64,000 nucleotides of DNA from Auanema rhodensis. Lineage: Eukaryota > Nematoda > Chromadorea > Rhabditida > Rhabditidae. A model generated the notes under the pieces. The model searched no databases and had not been told where the DNA came from. It saw only the letters and a program-made list of their open reading frames with translations. Shown piece after piece: positions 38,012 to 50,685 of the stretch. How positions within the stretch are numbered: position 1 is the stretch's first letter; every line of letters begins with the position of its first letter. The stretch is from positions 62,001 to 126,000 of the forward strand of contig CAXKVF010000091.1 in NCBI GenBank assembly GCA_964057225.1. Reading direction: 5' to 3'. The translations under genes and the position numbers were made by a program.

Positions 38012-39771
38012 GCATGGTAACCATGACTTTGAAATTTACGTGAACTTTAATTTATGCTAATTAAATGTACACGTGATGTGCACTTGGTATGTAACTCGCT
38101 TCACGTGAAAGATAAAGAGATGCGGTTTTCAAGATTAGATTCCCCATGTCCATATTAGTCTGAAAACAAATTTTTATTGATATTGGTTCATGGTAACCAT
38201 GACTTTGAAATTTACGTGAACTTTAATTTATGCTAATTAAATGTACACGTGATGTGCACTTGGTATGTAACTCGCTTCACGTGAAAGATAAAGAGATGCG
38301 GTTTTCAAAATTAGATTCCCCATGTCCATATTAGTCTAAAAACAAATTTTTATTGATATTGGTGCATGGTAACCATGACTTTGAAATTTACGTGAACTTT
38401 AATTTATGCTAATTAAATGTACACGTGATGTGCACTTGGTATGTAACTCGCTTCACGTGAAAGATAAAGAGATGCGCTTTTCAAAATTAGATTCCCCATG
38501 TCCATATTAGTCTAAAAACAAATTTTTATTGATATTGGTGCATGGTAACCATGACTTTGAAATTTACGTGAACTTTAATTTATGCTAATTAAATGTACAC
38601 GTGATGTGCACTTGGTATGTAACTCGCTTCACATGAAAGATAAAGAGATGCGGTTTTCAAAATTAGATTCCCCTTGTCCATATTAGTCTAAAAACAAATT
38701 TTTATTGATATTGGTGCATGGTAACCATGACTTTGAATTTTACGTGAACTTTAATTTATGCTAATTAAATGTACACGTGATGTGCACTTGGTATGTAACT
38801 CGCTTCACGTGAAAGATAAAGAGATGCGGTTTTCAAAATTAGATTTCCCATGTCCATATTAGTCTAAATACAAATTTTTATTGATATTGGTTCATGGTAA
38901 CCATGACTTTGAAATTTACGTGAACTTTAATTTATGCTAATTAAATGTACACGTGATGTGCACTTGGTATGTAACTCGCTTCACGTGAAAGATAAAGAGA
39001 TGCGGTTTTCAAAATTAGATTCCCCATGTCCATATTAGTCTAAAAACAAATTTTTATTGATATTGGTGCATGGTAACCATGACTTTGAAATTTACGTGAA
39101 CTTTAATTTATGCTAATTAAATGTACACGTGATGTGCACTTGGTATGTAACTCGCTTCACATGAAAGATAAAGAGATGCGGTTTTCAAAATTAGATTCCC
39201 CTTGTCCATATTAGTCTAAAAACAAATTTTTATTGATATTGGTGCATGGTAACCATGACTTTGAATTTTACGTGAACTTTAATTTATGCTAATTAAATGT
39301 ACACGTGATGTGCACTTGGTATGTAACTCGCTTCACGTGAAAGATAAAGAGATGCGGTTTTCAAAATTAGATTTCCCATGTCCATATTAGTCTAAAAACA
39401 AATTTTTATGGATATTGGTTCATGGTAACCATGACTTTGAAATTTACGTGAACTTTAATTTATGCTAATTAAATGTACACGTGATGTGCACTTGGTATGT
39501 AACTCGCTTCACGTGAAAGATAAAGAGATGCGGTTTTCAAAATTAGATTCCCCATGTCCATATTAGTCTAAAAACAAATTTTTATTGATATTGGTGCATG
39601 GTAACCATGACTTTGAAATTTACGTGAACTTTAATTTATGCTAATTAAATGTACACGTGATGTGCACTTGGTATGTAACTCGCTTCACGTGAAAGATAAA
39701 GAGATGCGGTTTTCAAAATTAGATTCCCCATGTCCATATTAGTCAAAAAACAAATTTTTATTGATATTGGT
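38012..39771. repeat. A122G+A151G higher-order unit, 10 monomers
   Basis: Anchor 38162 to anchor 39922 is 1760 bp. The doubled three-monomer motif recurs at 38540 and 39068, again with A154T only in the first copy, which ties the two units together. One G1 monomer present in the 11-monomer unit is missing. Private changes are G113C near 38476, a T-to-G in the A/T-tract region at 39410, and T150A near 39745. Confidence 0.88.
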
Positions 39772-42763
39772 GCATGGTAACCATGACTTTGAAATTTACG
39801 TGAACTTTAATTTATGCTAATTAAATGTACACGTGATGTGCACTTGGTATGTAACTCGCTTCACGTGAAAGATAAAGAGATGCGGTTTTCAAGATTAGAT
39901 TCCCCATGTCCATATTAGTCTGAAAACAAATTTTTATTGATATTGGTTCATGGTAACCATGACTTTGAAATTTACGTGAACTTTAATTTATGCTAATTAA
40001 ATGTACACGTGATGTGCACTTGGTATGTAACTCGCTTCACGTGAAAGATAAAGAGATGCGGTTTTCAAAATTAGATTCCCCATGTCCATATCAGTCTAAA
40101 AACAAATTTTTATTGATATTGGTGCATGGTAACCATGACTTTGAAATTTACGTGAACTGTAATTTATGCTAATTAAATGTACACGTGATGTGCACTTGGT
40201 ATGTAACTCGCTTCACGTGAAAGATAAAGAGATGCGGTTTTCAAAATTAGATTCCCCATGTCCATATTAGTCTAAAAACAAATTTTTATTGATATTGGTG
40301 CATGGTAACCATGACTTTGAAATTTACGTGAACTTTAATTTATGCTAATTAAATGTACACGTGATGTGCACTTGGTATGTAACTCGCTTCACGTGAAAGA
40401 TAAAGAGATGCGGTTTTCAAAATTAGATTCCCCATGTCCATATTAGTCTAAAAACAATTTTTTATTGATATTGGTGCATGGTAACCATGACTTTGAAATT
40501 TACGTGAACTTTAATTTATGCTAATTAAATGTACACGTGATGTGCACTTGGTATGTAACTCGCTTCACGTGAAAGATAAAGAGATGCGGTTTTCAAAATT
40601 ATATTCCCCATGTCCATATTAGTCTAAAAACAAATTAGTATTGATATTGGTTCATGGTAACCATGACTTTGAAATTTACGTGAACTTTAATTTATGCTAA
40701 TTAAATGTACACGTGATGTGCACTTGGTATGTAACTCGCTTCACGTGAAAGATAAAGAGATGCGGTTTTCAAAATTAGATTCCCCATGTCCATATTAGTC
40801 TAAAAACAAATTTTTATTGATATTGGTGCATGGTAACCATGACTTTGAAATTTACGTGAACTTTAATTTATGCTAATTAAATGTACACGTGATGTGCACT
40901 TGGTATGTAACTCGCTTCACGTGAAAGATAAAGAGATGCGGTTTTCAAAATTAGATTCCCCATGTCCATATTAGTCTAAAAACAAATTTTTATTGATATT
41001 GGTGCATGGTAACCATGACTTTGAATTTTACGTGAACTTTAATTTATGCTAATTAAATGTACACGTGATGTGCACTTGGTATGTAACTCGCTTCACGTGA
41101 AAGATAAAGAGATGCGGTTTTCAAAATTAGATTCCCCATGTCCATATTAGTCTAAAAACAAATTTTTATTGATATTGGTGCATGGTAATCATGACTTTGA
41201 AATTTACGTGAACTTTAATTTATGCTAATTAAATGTACACGTGATGTGCACTTGGTATGTAACTCGCTTCACGTGAAAGATAAAGAGATGCGGTTTTCAA
41301 AATTAGATTCCCCATGTCCATATTAGTCTAAAAACAAATTTTTATTGATATTGGTGCATGGTAGCCATGACTTTGAAATTTACGTGAACTTTAATTTATG
41401 CTAATTAAATGTACACGTGATGTGCACTTGGTATGTAACTCGCTTCACGTGAAAGATAAAGAGATGCGGTTTTCAAAATTAGATTCCCCATGTCCATATT
41501 AGTCTAAAAACAAATTTTTATTGATATTGGTGCATGGTAACCATGACTTTGAAATTTACGTGAACTTTAATTTATGCTAATTAAATGTACACGTGATGTG
41601 CACTTGGTATGTAACTCGCTTCACGTGAAAGATAAAGAGATGCGGTTTTCAAAATTAGATTCCCCATGTCCATATTAGTCTAAAAACAAATTTTTATTGA
41701 TATTGGTGCATGGTAACCATGACTTTGAATTTTACGTGAACTTTAATTTATGCTAATTAAATGTACACGTGATGTGCACTTGGTATGTAACTCGCTTCAC
41801 GTGAAAGATAAAGAGATGCGGTTTTCAAAATTAGATTCCCCATGTCCATATTAGTCTAAAAACAAATTTTTATTGATATTGGTGCATGGTAACCATGACT
41901 TTGAAATTTACGTGAACTTTAATTTATGCTAATTAAATGTACACGTGATGTGCACTTGGTATGTAACTCGCTTCACGTGAAAGATAAAGAGATGCGGTTT
42001 TCAAAATTAGATTCCCCATGTCCATATTAGTCTAAAAACAAATTTTTATTGATATTGGTGCATGGTAACCATGACTTTGAAATTTACGTGAACTTTAATT
42101 TATGCTAATTAAATGTACACGTGATGTGCACTTGGTATGTAACTCGCTTCACGTGAAAGATAAAGAGATGCGGTTTTCAAAATTAGATTCCCCATGTCCA
42201 TATTAGTCTAAAAACAAATTTTTATTGATATTGGTTCATGGTTACCATGACTTTGAAATTTACGTGAACTTTAATTTATGCTAATTAAATGTACACGTGA
42301 TGTGCACTTGGTATGTAACTCGCTTCACGTGAAAGATAAAGAGATGCGGTTTTCAAAATTAGATTCCCCATGTCCATATTAGTCTAAAAACAAATTTTCA
42401 TTGATATTGGTGCATGGTAACCATGACTTTGAAATTTACGTGAACTTTAATTTATGCTAATTAAATGTACACGTGATGTGCACTTGGTATGTAACTCGCT
42501 TCACGTGAAAGATAAAGAGATGCGGTTTTCAAAATTAGATTACCCATGTCCATATTAGTCTAAAAACAAATTTTTATTGATATTGGTTCATGGTAACCAT
42601 GACTTTGAAATTTACGTGAACTTTAATTTATGCTAATTAAATGTACACGTGATGTGCACTTGGTATGTAACTCGCTTCACGTGAAAGATAAAGAGATGCG
42701 GTTTTCAAAATTAGATTCTTCATGTCCATATTAGTCTAAAAACAAATTTTTATTGATATTGCT
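39772..42763. repeat. Last A122G anchor followed by mixed monomers
   Basis: Seventeen monomers. It starts with a third A122G+A151G anchor (39772) with no further anchor after it. Rare changes include the T-to-C at 40092, A159T at about 40458, 'attatattc' near 40600, 'caaattagta' near 40631, C10T (41180), A9G (41356) and A8T (42236). The C10T, A9G and A23T monomers at 41180, 41356 and 41708 recur 3521 bp later. No gene or insertion is seen. Confidence 0.8.
39990..40172 (+). other. Chance 60-codon open frame in the satellite, not a gene
   Basis: An ATG in the monomer is followed by 60 codons ending at TAA. In other copies the same frame stops at TAG at monomer positions 143-145. Here one T-to-C change at 40092 turns that TAG into CAG (codon 35, Q), so the frame runs on into the next copy until the TAA at its positions 47-49. 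A second private change (aactgtaat near 40160) swaps F for C near the C-terminus. The product would simply translate satellite DNA. It has no recognisable domain, signal peptide or membrane segment, and no related long frame exists in the other copies. I judge it non-coding. Confidence 0.93.
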
Positions 42764-45700
42764 TCATGGTAACCATGACTTTGAAATTTACGTGAACTTT
42801 AATTTATGCTAATTAAATGTACACGTGATGTGCACTTGGTATGTAACTCGCTTCACGTGAAAGATAAAGAGAAGCGGTTTTCAAAATTAGATTCCCCATG
42901 TCCATATTAGTCTAAAAACAAATTTTTATTGATATTGCTTCATGGTAACCATGACTTTGAAATTTACGTGAACTTTAATTTATGCTAATTAAATGTACAC
43001 GTGATGTGCACTTGGTATGTAACTCGCTTCACGTGAAAGATAAAGAGATGCGGTTTTCAAAATTAGATTCCCCATGTCCATATTAGTCTAAAAACAAATT
43101 TTTATTGATATTGCTTCATGGTAACCATGACTTTGAAATTTACGTGAACTTTAATTTATGCTAATTAAATGTACACGTGATGTGCACTTGGTATGTAACT
43201 CGCTTCACGTAAAAGATAAAGAGATGCGGTTTTCAAAATTAGATTCCCCATGTCCATATTAGTCTTAAAAACAAATTTTTATTGATATTGGTTCATGGTA
43301 ACCATGACTTTGAAATTTACGTGAACTTTAATTTATGCTAATTAAATGTACACGTGATGTGCACTCGGTATGTAACTCGCTTCACGTGAAAGATAAAGAG
43401 ATGCGGTTTTCAAAATTAGATTCCCCATGTCCATATTAGTCTAAAAACAAATTTTTATTGATATTGGTGCATGGTAATCATGACTTTGAAATTTACGTGA
43501 ACTTTAATTTATGCTAATTAAATGTACACGTGATGTGCACTTGGTATGTAACTCGCTTCACGTGAAAGATAAAGAGATGCGGTTTTCAAAATTAGATTCC
43601 CCATGTCCATATTAGTCTAAAAACAAATTTTTATTGATATTGGTGCATGGTAACCATGACTTTGAAATTTACGTGAACTTTAATTTATGCTAATTAAATG
43701 TACACGTGATGTGCACTTGGTATGTAACTCGCTTCACGTGAAAGATAAAGAGATGCGGTTTTCAAAATTAGATTCCCCATGTCCATATTAGTCTAAAAAC
43801 AAATTTTTATTGATATTGGTTCATGGTAACCATGACTTTGAAATTTACGTGAACTTTAATTTATGCTAATTAAATGTACACGTGATGTGCACTTGGTATG
43901 TAACTCGCTTCACGTGAAAGATAAAGAGATGCGGTTTTCAAAATTAGATTCCCCATGTCCATATTAGTCTAAAAACAAATTTTTATTGATATTGGTTCAT
44001 GGTAACCATGACTTTGAAATTTACGTGAACTTTAATTTATGCTAATTAAATGTACACGTGCTGTGCACTTGGTATGTAACTCGCTTCACGTGAAAGATAA
44101 AGAGATGCGGTTTTCAAAATTAGATTCCCCATGTCCATATTAGTCTAAAAACAAATTTTTATTGATATTGGTTCATGGTAACCATGACTTTGAAATTTAC
44201 GTGAACTTTAATTTATGCTAATTAAATGTACACGTGATGTGCACTTGGTATGTAACTCGCTTCACGTGAAAGATAAAGAGATGCGGTTTTCAAAATTAGA
44301 TTCCCCATGTCCATATTAGTCTAAAAACAAATTTTTATTGATATTGGTGCATGGTAACCATGACTTTGAAATTTACGTGAACTTTAATTTATGCTAATTA
44401 AATGTACACGTGATGTGCACTTGGTATGTAACTCGCTTCACGTGAAAGATAAAGAGATGCGGTTTTCAAAATTAGATTCCCCATGTCCATATTAGTCTAA
44501 AAACAAATTTTTATTGATATTGGTGCATGGTAATCATGACTTTGAAATTTACGTGAACTTTAATTTATGCTAATTAAATGTACACGTGATGTGCACTTGG
44601 TATGTAACTCGCTTCACGTGAAAGATAAAGAGATGCGGTTTTCAAAATTAGATTCCCCATGTCCATATTAGTCTAAAAACAAATTTTTATTGATATTGGT
44701 GCATGGTAATCATGACTTTGAAATTTACGTGAACTTTAATTTATGCTAATTAAATGTACACGTGATGTGCACTTGGTATGTAACTCGCTTCACGTGAAAG
44801 ATAAAGAGATGCGGTTTTCAAAATTAGATTCCCCATGTCCATATTAGTCTAAAAACAAATTTTTATTGATATTGGTGCATGGTAGCCATGACTTTGAAAT
44901 TTACGTGAACTTTAATTTATGCTAATTAAATGTACACGTGATGTGCACTTGGTATGTAACTCGCTTCACGTGAAAGATAAAAAGATGCGGTTTCCAAAAT
45001 TAGATTCCCCATGTCCATATTAGTCTAAAAACAAATTTTTATTGATATTGGTGCATGGTAACCATGACTTTGAAATTTACGTGAACTTTAATTTATGCTA
45101 ATTAAATGTACACGTGATGTGCACTTGGTATGTAACTCGCTTCACGTGAAAGATAAAGAGATGCGGTTTTCAAAATTAGATTCCCCATGTCCATATTAGT
45201 CTAAAAACAAATTTTTATTGATATTGGTGCATGGTAACCATGACTTTGAATTTTACGTGAACTTTAATTTATGCTAATTAAATGTACACGTGATGTGCAC
45301 TTGGTATGTAACTCGCTTCACGTGAAAGATAAAGAGATGCGGTTTTCAAAATTAGATTCCCCATGTCCATATTAGTCTAAAAACAAATTTTTATTGATAT
45401 TGGTGCATGGTAACCATGACTTTGAAATTTACGTGAACTTTAATTTATGCTAATTAAATGTACACGTGATGTGCACTTGGTATGTAACTCGCTTCACGTG
45501 AAAGATAAAGAGATGCGGTTTTCAAAATTAGATTCCCCATGTCCATATTAGTCTAAAAACAAATTTTTAATGATATTGGTTCATGGTAACCATGACTTTG
45601 AAATTTACGTGAACTTTAATTTATGCTAATTAAATGTACACGTGATGTGCACTTGGTATGTAACTCGCTTCACGTGAAAGATAAAGAGAAGCGGTTTTCA

Positions 45701-46461
45701 AAATTAGATTCCCCATGTCCATATTAGTCTAAAAACAAATTTTTATTGATATTGCTTCATGGTAACCATGACTTTGAAATTTACGTGAACTTTAATTTAT
45801 GCTAATTAAATGTACACGTGATGTGCACTTGGTATGTAACTCGCTTCACGTAAAAGATAAAGAGATGCGGTTTTCAAAATTAGATTCCCCATGTCCATAT
45901 TAGTCTAAAAACAAATTTTTATTGATATTGCTTCATGGTAACCATGACTTTGAAATTTACGTGAACTTTAATTTATGCTAATTAAATGTACACGTGATGT
46001 GCACTTGGTATGTAACTCGCTTCACGTAAAAGATAAAGAGATGCGGTTTTCAAAATTAGATTCCCCATGTCCATATTAGTCTTAAAAACAAATTTTTATT
46101 GATATTGGTTCATGGTAACCATGACTTTGAAATTTACGTGAACTTTAATTTATGCTAATTAAATGTACACGTGATGTGCACTCGGTATGTAACTCGCTTC
46201 ACGTGAAAGATAAAGAGATGCGGTTTTCAAAATTAGATTCTTCATGTCCATATTAGTCTAAAAACAAATTTTTATTGATATTGGTTCATGGTAACCATGA
46301 CTTTGAAATTTACGTGAACTTTAATTTATGCTAATTAAATGTACACGTGATGTGCACTTGGTATGTAACTCGCTTCACGTGAAAGATAAAAAGATGCGGT
46401 TTTCAAAATTAGATTCCCCATGTCCATATTAGTCTAAAAACAAATTTTTATTGATATTGCT
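42764..46461. repeat. Copies at 16- and 20-monomer offsets
   Basis: A run of G175C-preceded monomers with T110A, then G96A plus an extra T before the A-tract (near 43265), then T1+T74C at 43293, recurs at 45581-46285 with the same extra T near 46082; the offset is 2817 bp, or sixteen monomers plus one base. C10T at 44701, A9G at 44877 and A23T at 45229 repeat the markers at 41180, 41356 and 41708 at a 20-monomer offset. This region is the left fringe of the 16-monomer family to its right. Confidence 0.82.
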
Positions 46462-49277
46462 TCATGGTAACCATGACTTTGAAATTTACGTGAACTTTAA
46501 TTTATGCTAATTAAATGTACACGTGATGTGCACTTGGTATGTAACTCGCTTCACGTGAAAGATAAAGAGAAGCGGTTTTCAAAATTAGATTCCCCATGTC
46601 CATATTAGTCTAAAAACAAATTTTTATTGATATTGCTTCATGGTAACCATGACTTTGAAATTTACGTGAACTTTAATTTATGCTAATTAAATGTACACGT
46701 GATGTGCACTTGGTATGTAACTCGCTTCACGTGAAAGATAAAGAGATGCGGTTTTCAAAATTAGATTCCCCATGTCCATATTAGTCTAAAAACAAATTTT
46801 TATTGATATTGGTTCATGGTAACCATGACTTTGAAATTTACGTGAACTTTAATTTATGCTAATTAAATGTACACGTGATGTGCACTTGGTATGTAACTCG
46901 CTTCACGTGAGAGATAAAGAGATGCGGTTTTCAAAATTAGATTCCCCATGTCCATATTAGTCTAAAAACAAATTTTTATTGATATTGGTTCATGGTAACC
47001 ATGACTTTGAAATTTACGTGAACTTTAATTTATGCTAATTAAATGTACACGTGATGTGCACTTGGTATGTAACTCGCTTCACGTGAAAGATAAAGAGATG
47101 CGGTTTTCAAAATTAGATTCCCCATGTCCATATTAGTCTAAAAACAAATTTTTATTGATATTGGTTCATGGTAACCATGACTTTGAAATTTACGTGAACT
47201 TTAATTTATGCTAATTAAATGTACACGTGATGTGCACTTGGTATGTAACTCGCTTCACGTGAAAGATAAAGAGATGCGGTTTTCAAAATTAGATTCCCCA
47301 TGTCCATATTAGTCTAAAAACAAATTTTTATTGATATTGGTTCATGGTAACCATGACTTTGAAATTTACGTGAACTTTAATTTATGCTAATTAAATGTAC
47401 ACGTGCTGTGCACTTGGTATGTAACTCGCTTCACGTGAAAGATAAAGAGATGCGGTTTTCAAAATTAGATTCCCCATGTCCATATTAGTCTAAAAACAAA
47501 TTTTTATTGATATTGGTTCATGGTAACCATGACTTTGAAATTTACGTGAACTTTAATTCATGCTAATTAAATGTACACGTGATGTGCACTTGGTATGTAA
47601 CTCGCTTCACGTGAAAGATAAAGAGATGCGGTTTTCAAAATTAGATTCCCCATGTCCATATTAGTCTAAAAACAAATTTTTATTGATATTGGTGCATGGT
47701 AACCATGACTTTGAAATTTACGTGAACTTTAATTTATGCTAATTAAATGTACACGTGATGTGCACTTGGTATGTAACTCGCTTCACGTGAAAGATAAAGA
47801 GATGCGGTTTTCAAAATTAGATTCCCCATGTCCATATTAGTCTAAAAACAAATTTTTATTGATATTGGTTCATGGTAACCATGACTTTGAAATTTACGTG
47901 AACTTTAATTTATGCTAATTAAATGTACACGTGATGTGCACTTGGTATGTAACTCGCTTCACGTGAAAGATAAAGAGATGCGGTTTTCAAAATTAGATTC
48001 TTCACGTCCATATTAGTCTGAAAACAAATTTTTATTGATATTGCTTCATGGTAACCATGACTTTGAAATTTACGTGAACTTTAATTTATGCTAATTAAAT
48101 GTACACGTGATGTGCACTTGGTATGTAACTCGCTTCACGTGAAAGATAAAGAGAAGCGGTTTTCAAAATTAGATTCCCCATGTCCATATTAGTCTAAAAA
48201 CAAATTTTTATTGATATTGCTTCATGGTAACCATGACTTTGAAATTTACGTGAACTTTAATTTATGCTAATTAAATGTACACGTGATGTGCACTTGGTAT
48301 GTAACTCGCTTCACGTGAAAGATAAAGAGAAGCGGTTTTCAAAATTAGATTCCCCATGTCCATATTAGTCTAAAAACAAATTTTTATTGATATTGGTTCA
48401 TGGTAACCATGACTTTGAAATTTACGTGAACTTTAATTTATGCTAATTAAATGTACACGTGATGTGCACTTGGTATGTAACTCGCTTCACGTGAAAGATA
48501 AAGAGATGCGGTTTTCAAAATTAGATTCCCCATGTCCATATTAGTCTAAAAACAAATTTTTATTGATATTGGTTCATGGTAACCATGACTTTGAAATTTA
48601 CGTGAACTTTAATTTATGCTAATTAAATGTACACGTGATGTGCACTTGGTATGTAACTCGCTTCACGTGAAAGATAAAGAGATGCGGTTTTCAAAATTAG
48701 ATTCTCCATGTCCATATTAGTCTAAAAACAAATTTTTATTGATATTGGTTCATGGTAACCATGACTTTGAAATTTACGTGAACTTTAATTTATGCTAATT
48801 AAATGTACACGTGATGTGCACTTGGTATGTAACTCGCTTCACGTGAAAGATAAAGAGATGCGGTTTTCAAAATTAGATTCCCCATGTCCATATTAGTCTA
48901 AAAACAAATTTTTATTGATATTGGTGCATGGTAACCATGACTTTGAAATTTACGTGAACTTTAATTTATGCTAATTAAATGTACACGTGATGTGCACTTG
49001 GTATGTAACTCGCTTCACGTGAAAGATAAAGAGATGCGGTTTTCAAAATTAGATTACCCATGTCCATATTAGTCTAAAAACAAATTTTTATTGATATTGG
49101 TTCATGGTAACCATGACTTTGAAATTTACGTGAACTTTAATTTATGCTAATTAAATGTACACGTGATGTGCACTTGGTATGTAACTCGCTTCACGTGAAA
49201 GATAAAGAGATGCGGTTTTCAAAATTAGATTCCCCATGTCCATATTAGTCTAAAAACAAATTTTTATTGATATTGCT
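46462..49277. repeat. 16-monomer HOR (2816 bp), unit 1, reference form
   Basis: Class order, named a to p: a G175C-preceded+T110A; b G175C-preceded; c T1+A98G; d T1; e T1; f T1+A65C; g T1+T42C; h G1; i T1+C132T+C133T+T136C; j and k G175C-preceded+T110A; l T1; m T1+C132T; n T1; o G1+C131A; p T1. All sixteen classes are present once, so this unit is the reference for the rest of the window. Monomer i also carries a private A151G. Confidence 0.92.
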
Positions 49278-50685
49278 TCATGGTAACCATGACTTTGAAA
49301 TTTACGTGAACTTTAATTTATGCTAATTAAATGTACACGTGATGTGCACTTGGTATGTAACTCGCTTCACGTGAAAGATAAAGAGAAGCGGTTTTCAAAA
49401 TTAGATTCCCCATGTCCATATTAGTCTAAAAACAAATTTTTATTGATATTGCTTCATGGTAACCATGACTTTGAAATTTACGTGAACTTTAATTTATGCT
49501 AATTAAATGTACACGTGATGTGCACTTGGTATGTAACTCGCTTCACGTGAAAGATAAAGAGATGCGGTTTTCAAAATTAGATTCCCCATGTCCATATTAG
49601 TCTAAAAACAAATTTTTATTGATATTGGTTCATGGTAACCATGACTTTGAAATTTACGTGAACTTTAATTTATGCTAATTAAATGTACACGTGATGTGCA
49701 CTTGGTATGTAACTCGCTTCACGTGAGAGATAAAGAGATGCGGTTTTCAAAATTAGATTCCCCATGTCCATATTAGTCTAAAAACAAATTTTTATTGATA
49801 TTGGTTCATGGTAACCATGACTTTGAAATTTACGTGAACTTTAATTTATGCTAATTAAATGTACACGTGATGTGCACTTGGTATGTAACTCGCTTCACGT
49901 GAAAGATAAAGAGATGCGGTTTTCAAAATTAGATTCCCCATGTCCATATTAGTCTAAAAACAAATTTTTATTGATATTGGTTCATGGTAACCATGACTTT
50001 GAAATTTACGTGAACTTTAATTTATGCTAATTAAATGTACACGTGATGTGCACTTGGTATGTAACTCGCTTCACGTAAAAGATAAAGAGATGCGGTTTTC
50101 AAAATTAGATTCTCCATGTCCATATTAGTCTAAAAACAAATTTTTATTGATATTGGTTCATGGTAACCATGACTTTGAAATTTACGTGAACTTTAATTTA
50201 TGCTAATTAAATGTACACGTGATGTGCACTTGGTATGTAACTCGCTTCACGTGAAAGATAAAGAGATGCGGTTTTCAAAATTAGATTCCCCATGTCCATA
50301 TTAGTCTAAAAACAAATTTTTATTGATATTGGTGCATGGTAACCATGACTTTGAAATTTACGTGAACTTTAATTTATGCTAATTAAATGTACACGTGATG
50401 TGCACTTGGTATGTAACTCGCTTCACGTGAAAGATAAAGAGATGCGGTTTTCAAAATTAGATTACCCATGTCCATATTAGTCTAAAAACAAATTTTTATT
50501 GATATTGGTTCATGGTAACCATGACTTTGAAATTTACGTGAACTTTAATTTATGCTAATTAAATGTACACGTGATGTGCACTTGGTATGTAACTCGCTTC
50601 ACGTGAAAGATAAAGAGATGCGGTTTTCAAAATTAGATTCCCCATGTCCATATTAGTCTAAAAACAAATTTTTATTGATATTGCT
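49278..50685. repeat. 16-monomer HOR family, unit 2, shortened to 8 monomers
   Basis: Order a b c d, then a monomer at 49982 that has C132T of class m (with private G96A), then n o p. Classes f to l are absent. The monomer at 49982 looks like an e/m hybrid made by in-register exchange between related T1 monomers. Confidence 0.88.

Noticed and set aside
39990-40172. Open frame of 60 codons as a possible small protein gene
   Set aside because: It is a direct translation of the satellite made possible by one TAG-to-CAG change; it lacks any family signature and the same frame is closed in the other copies.
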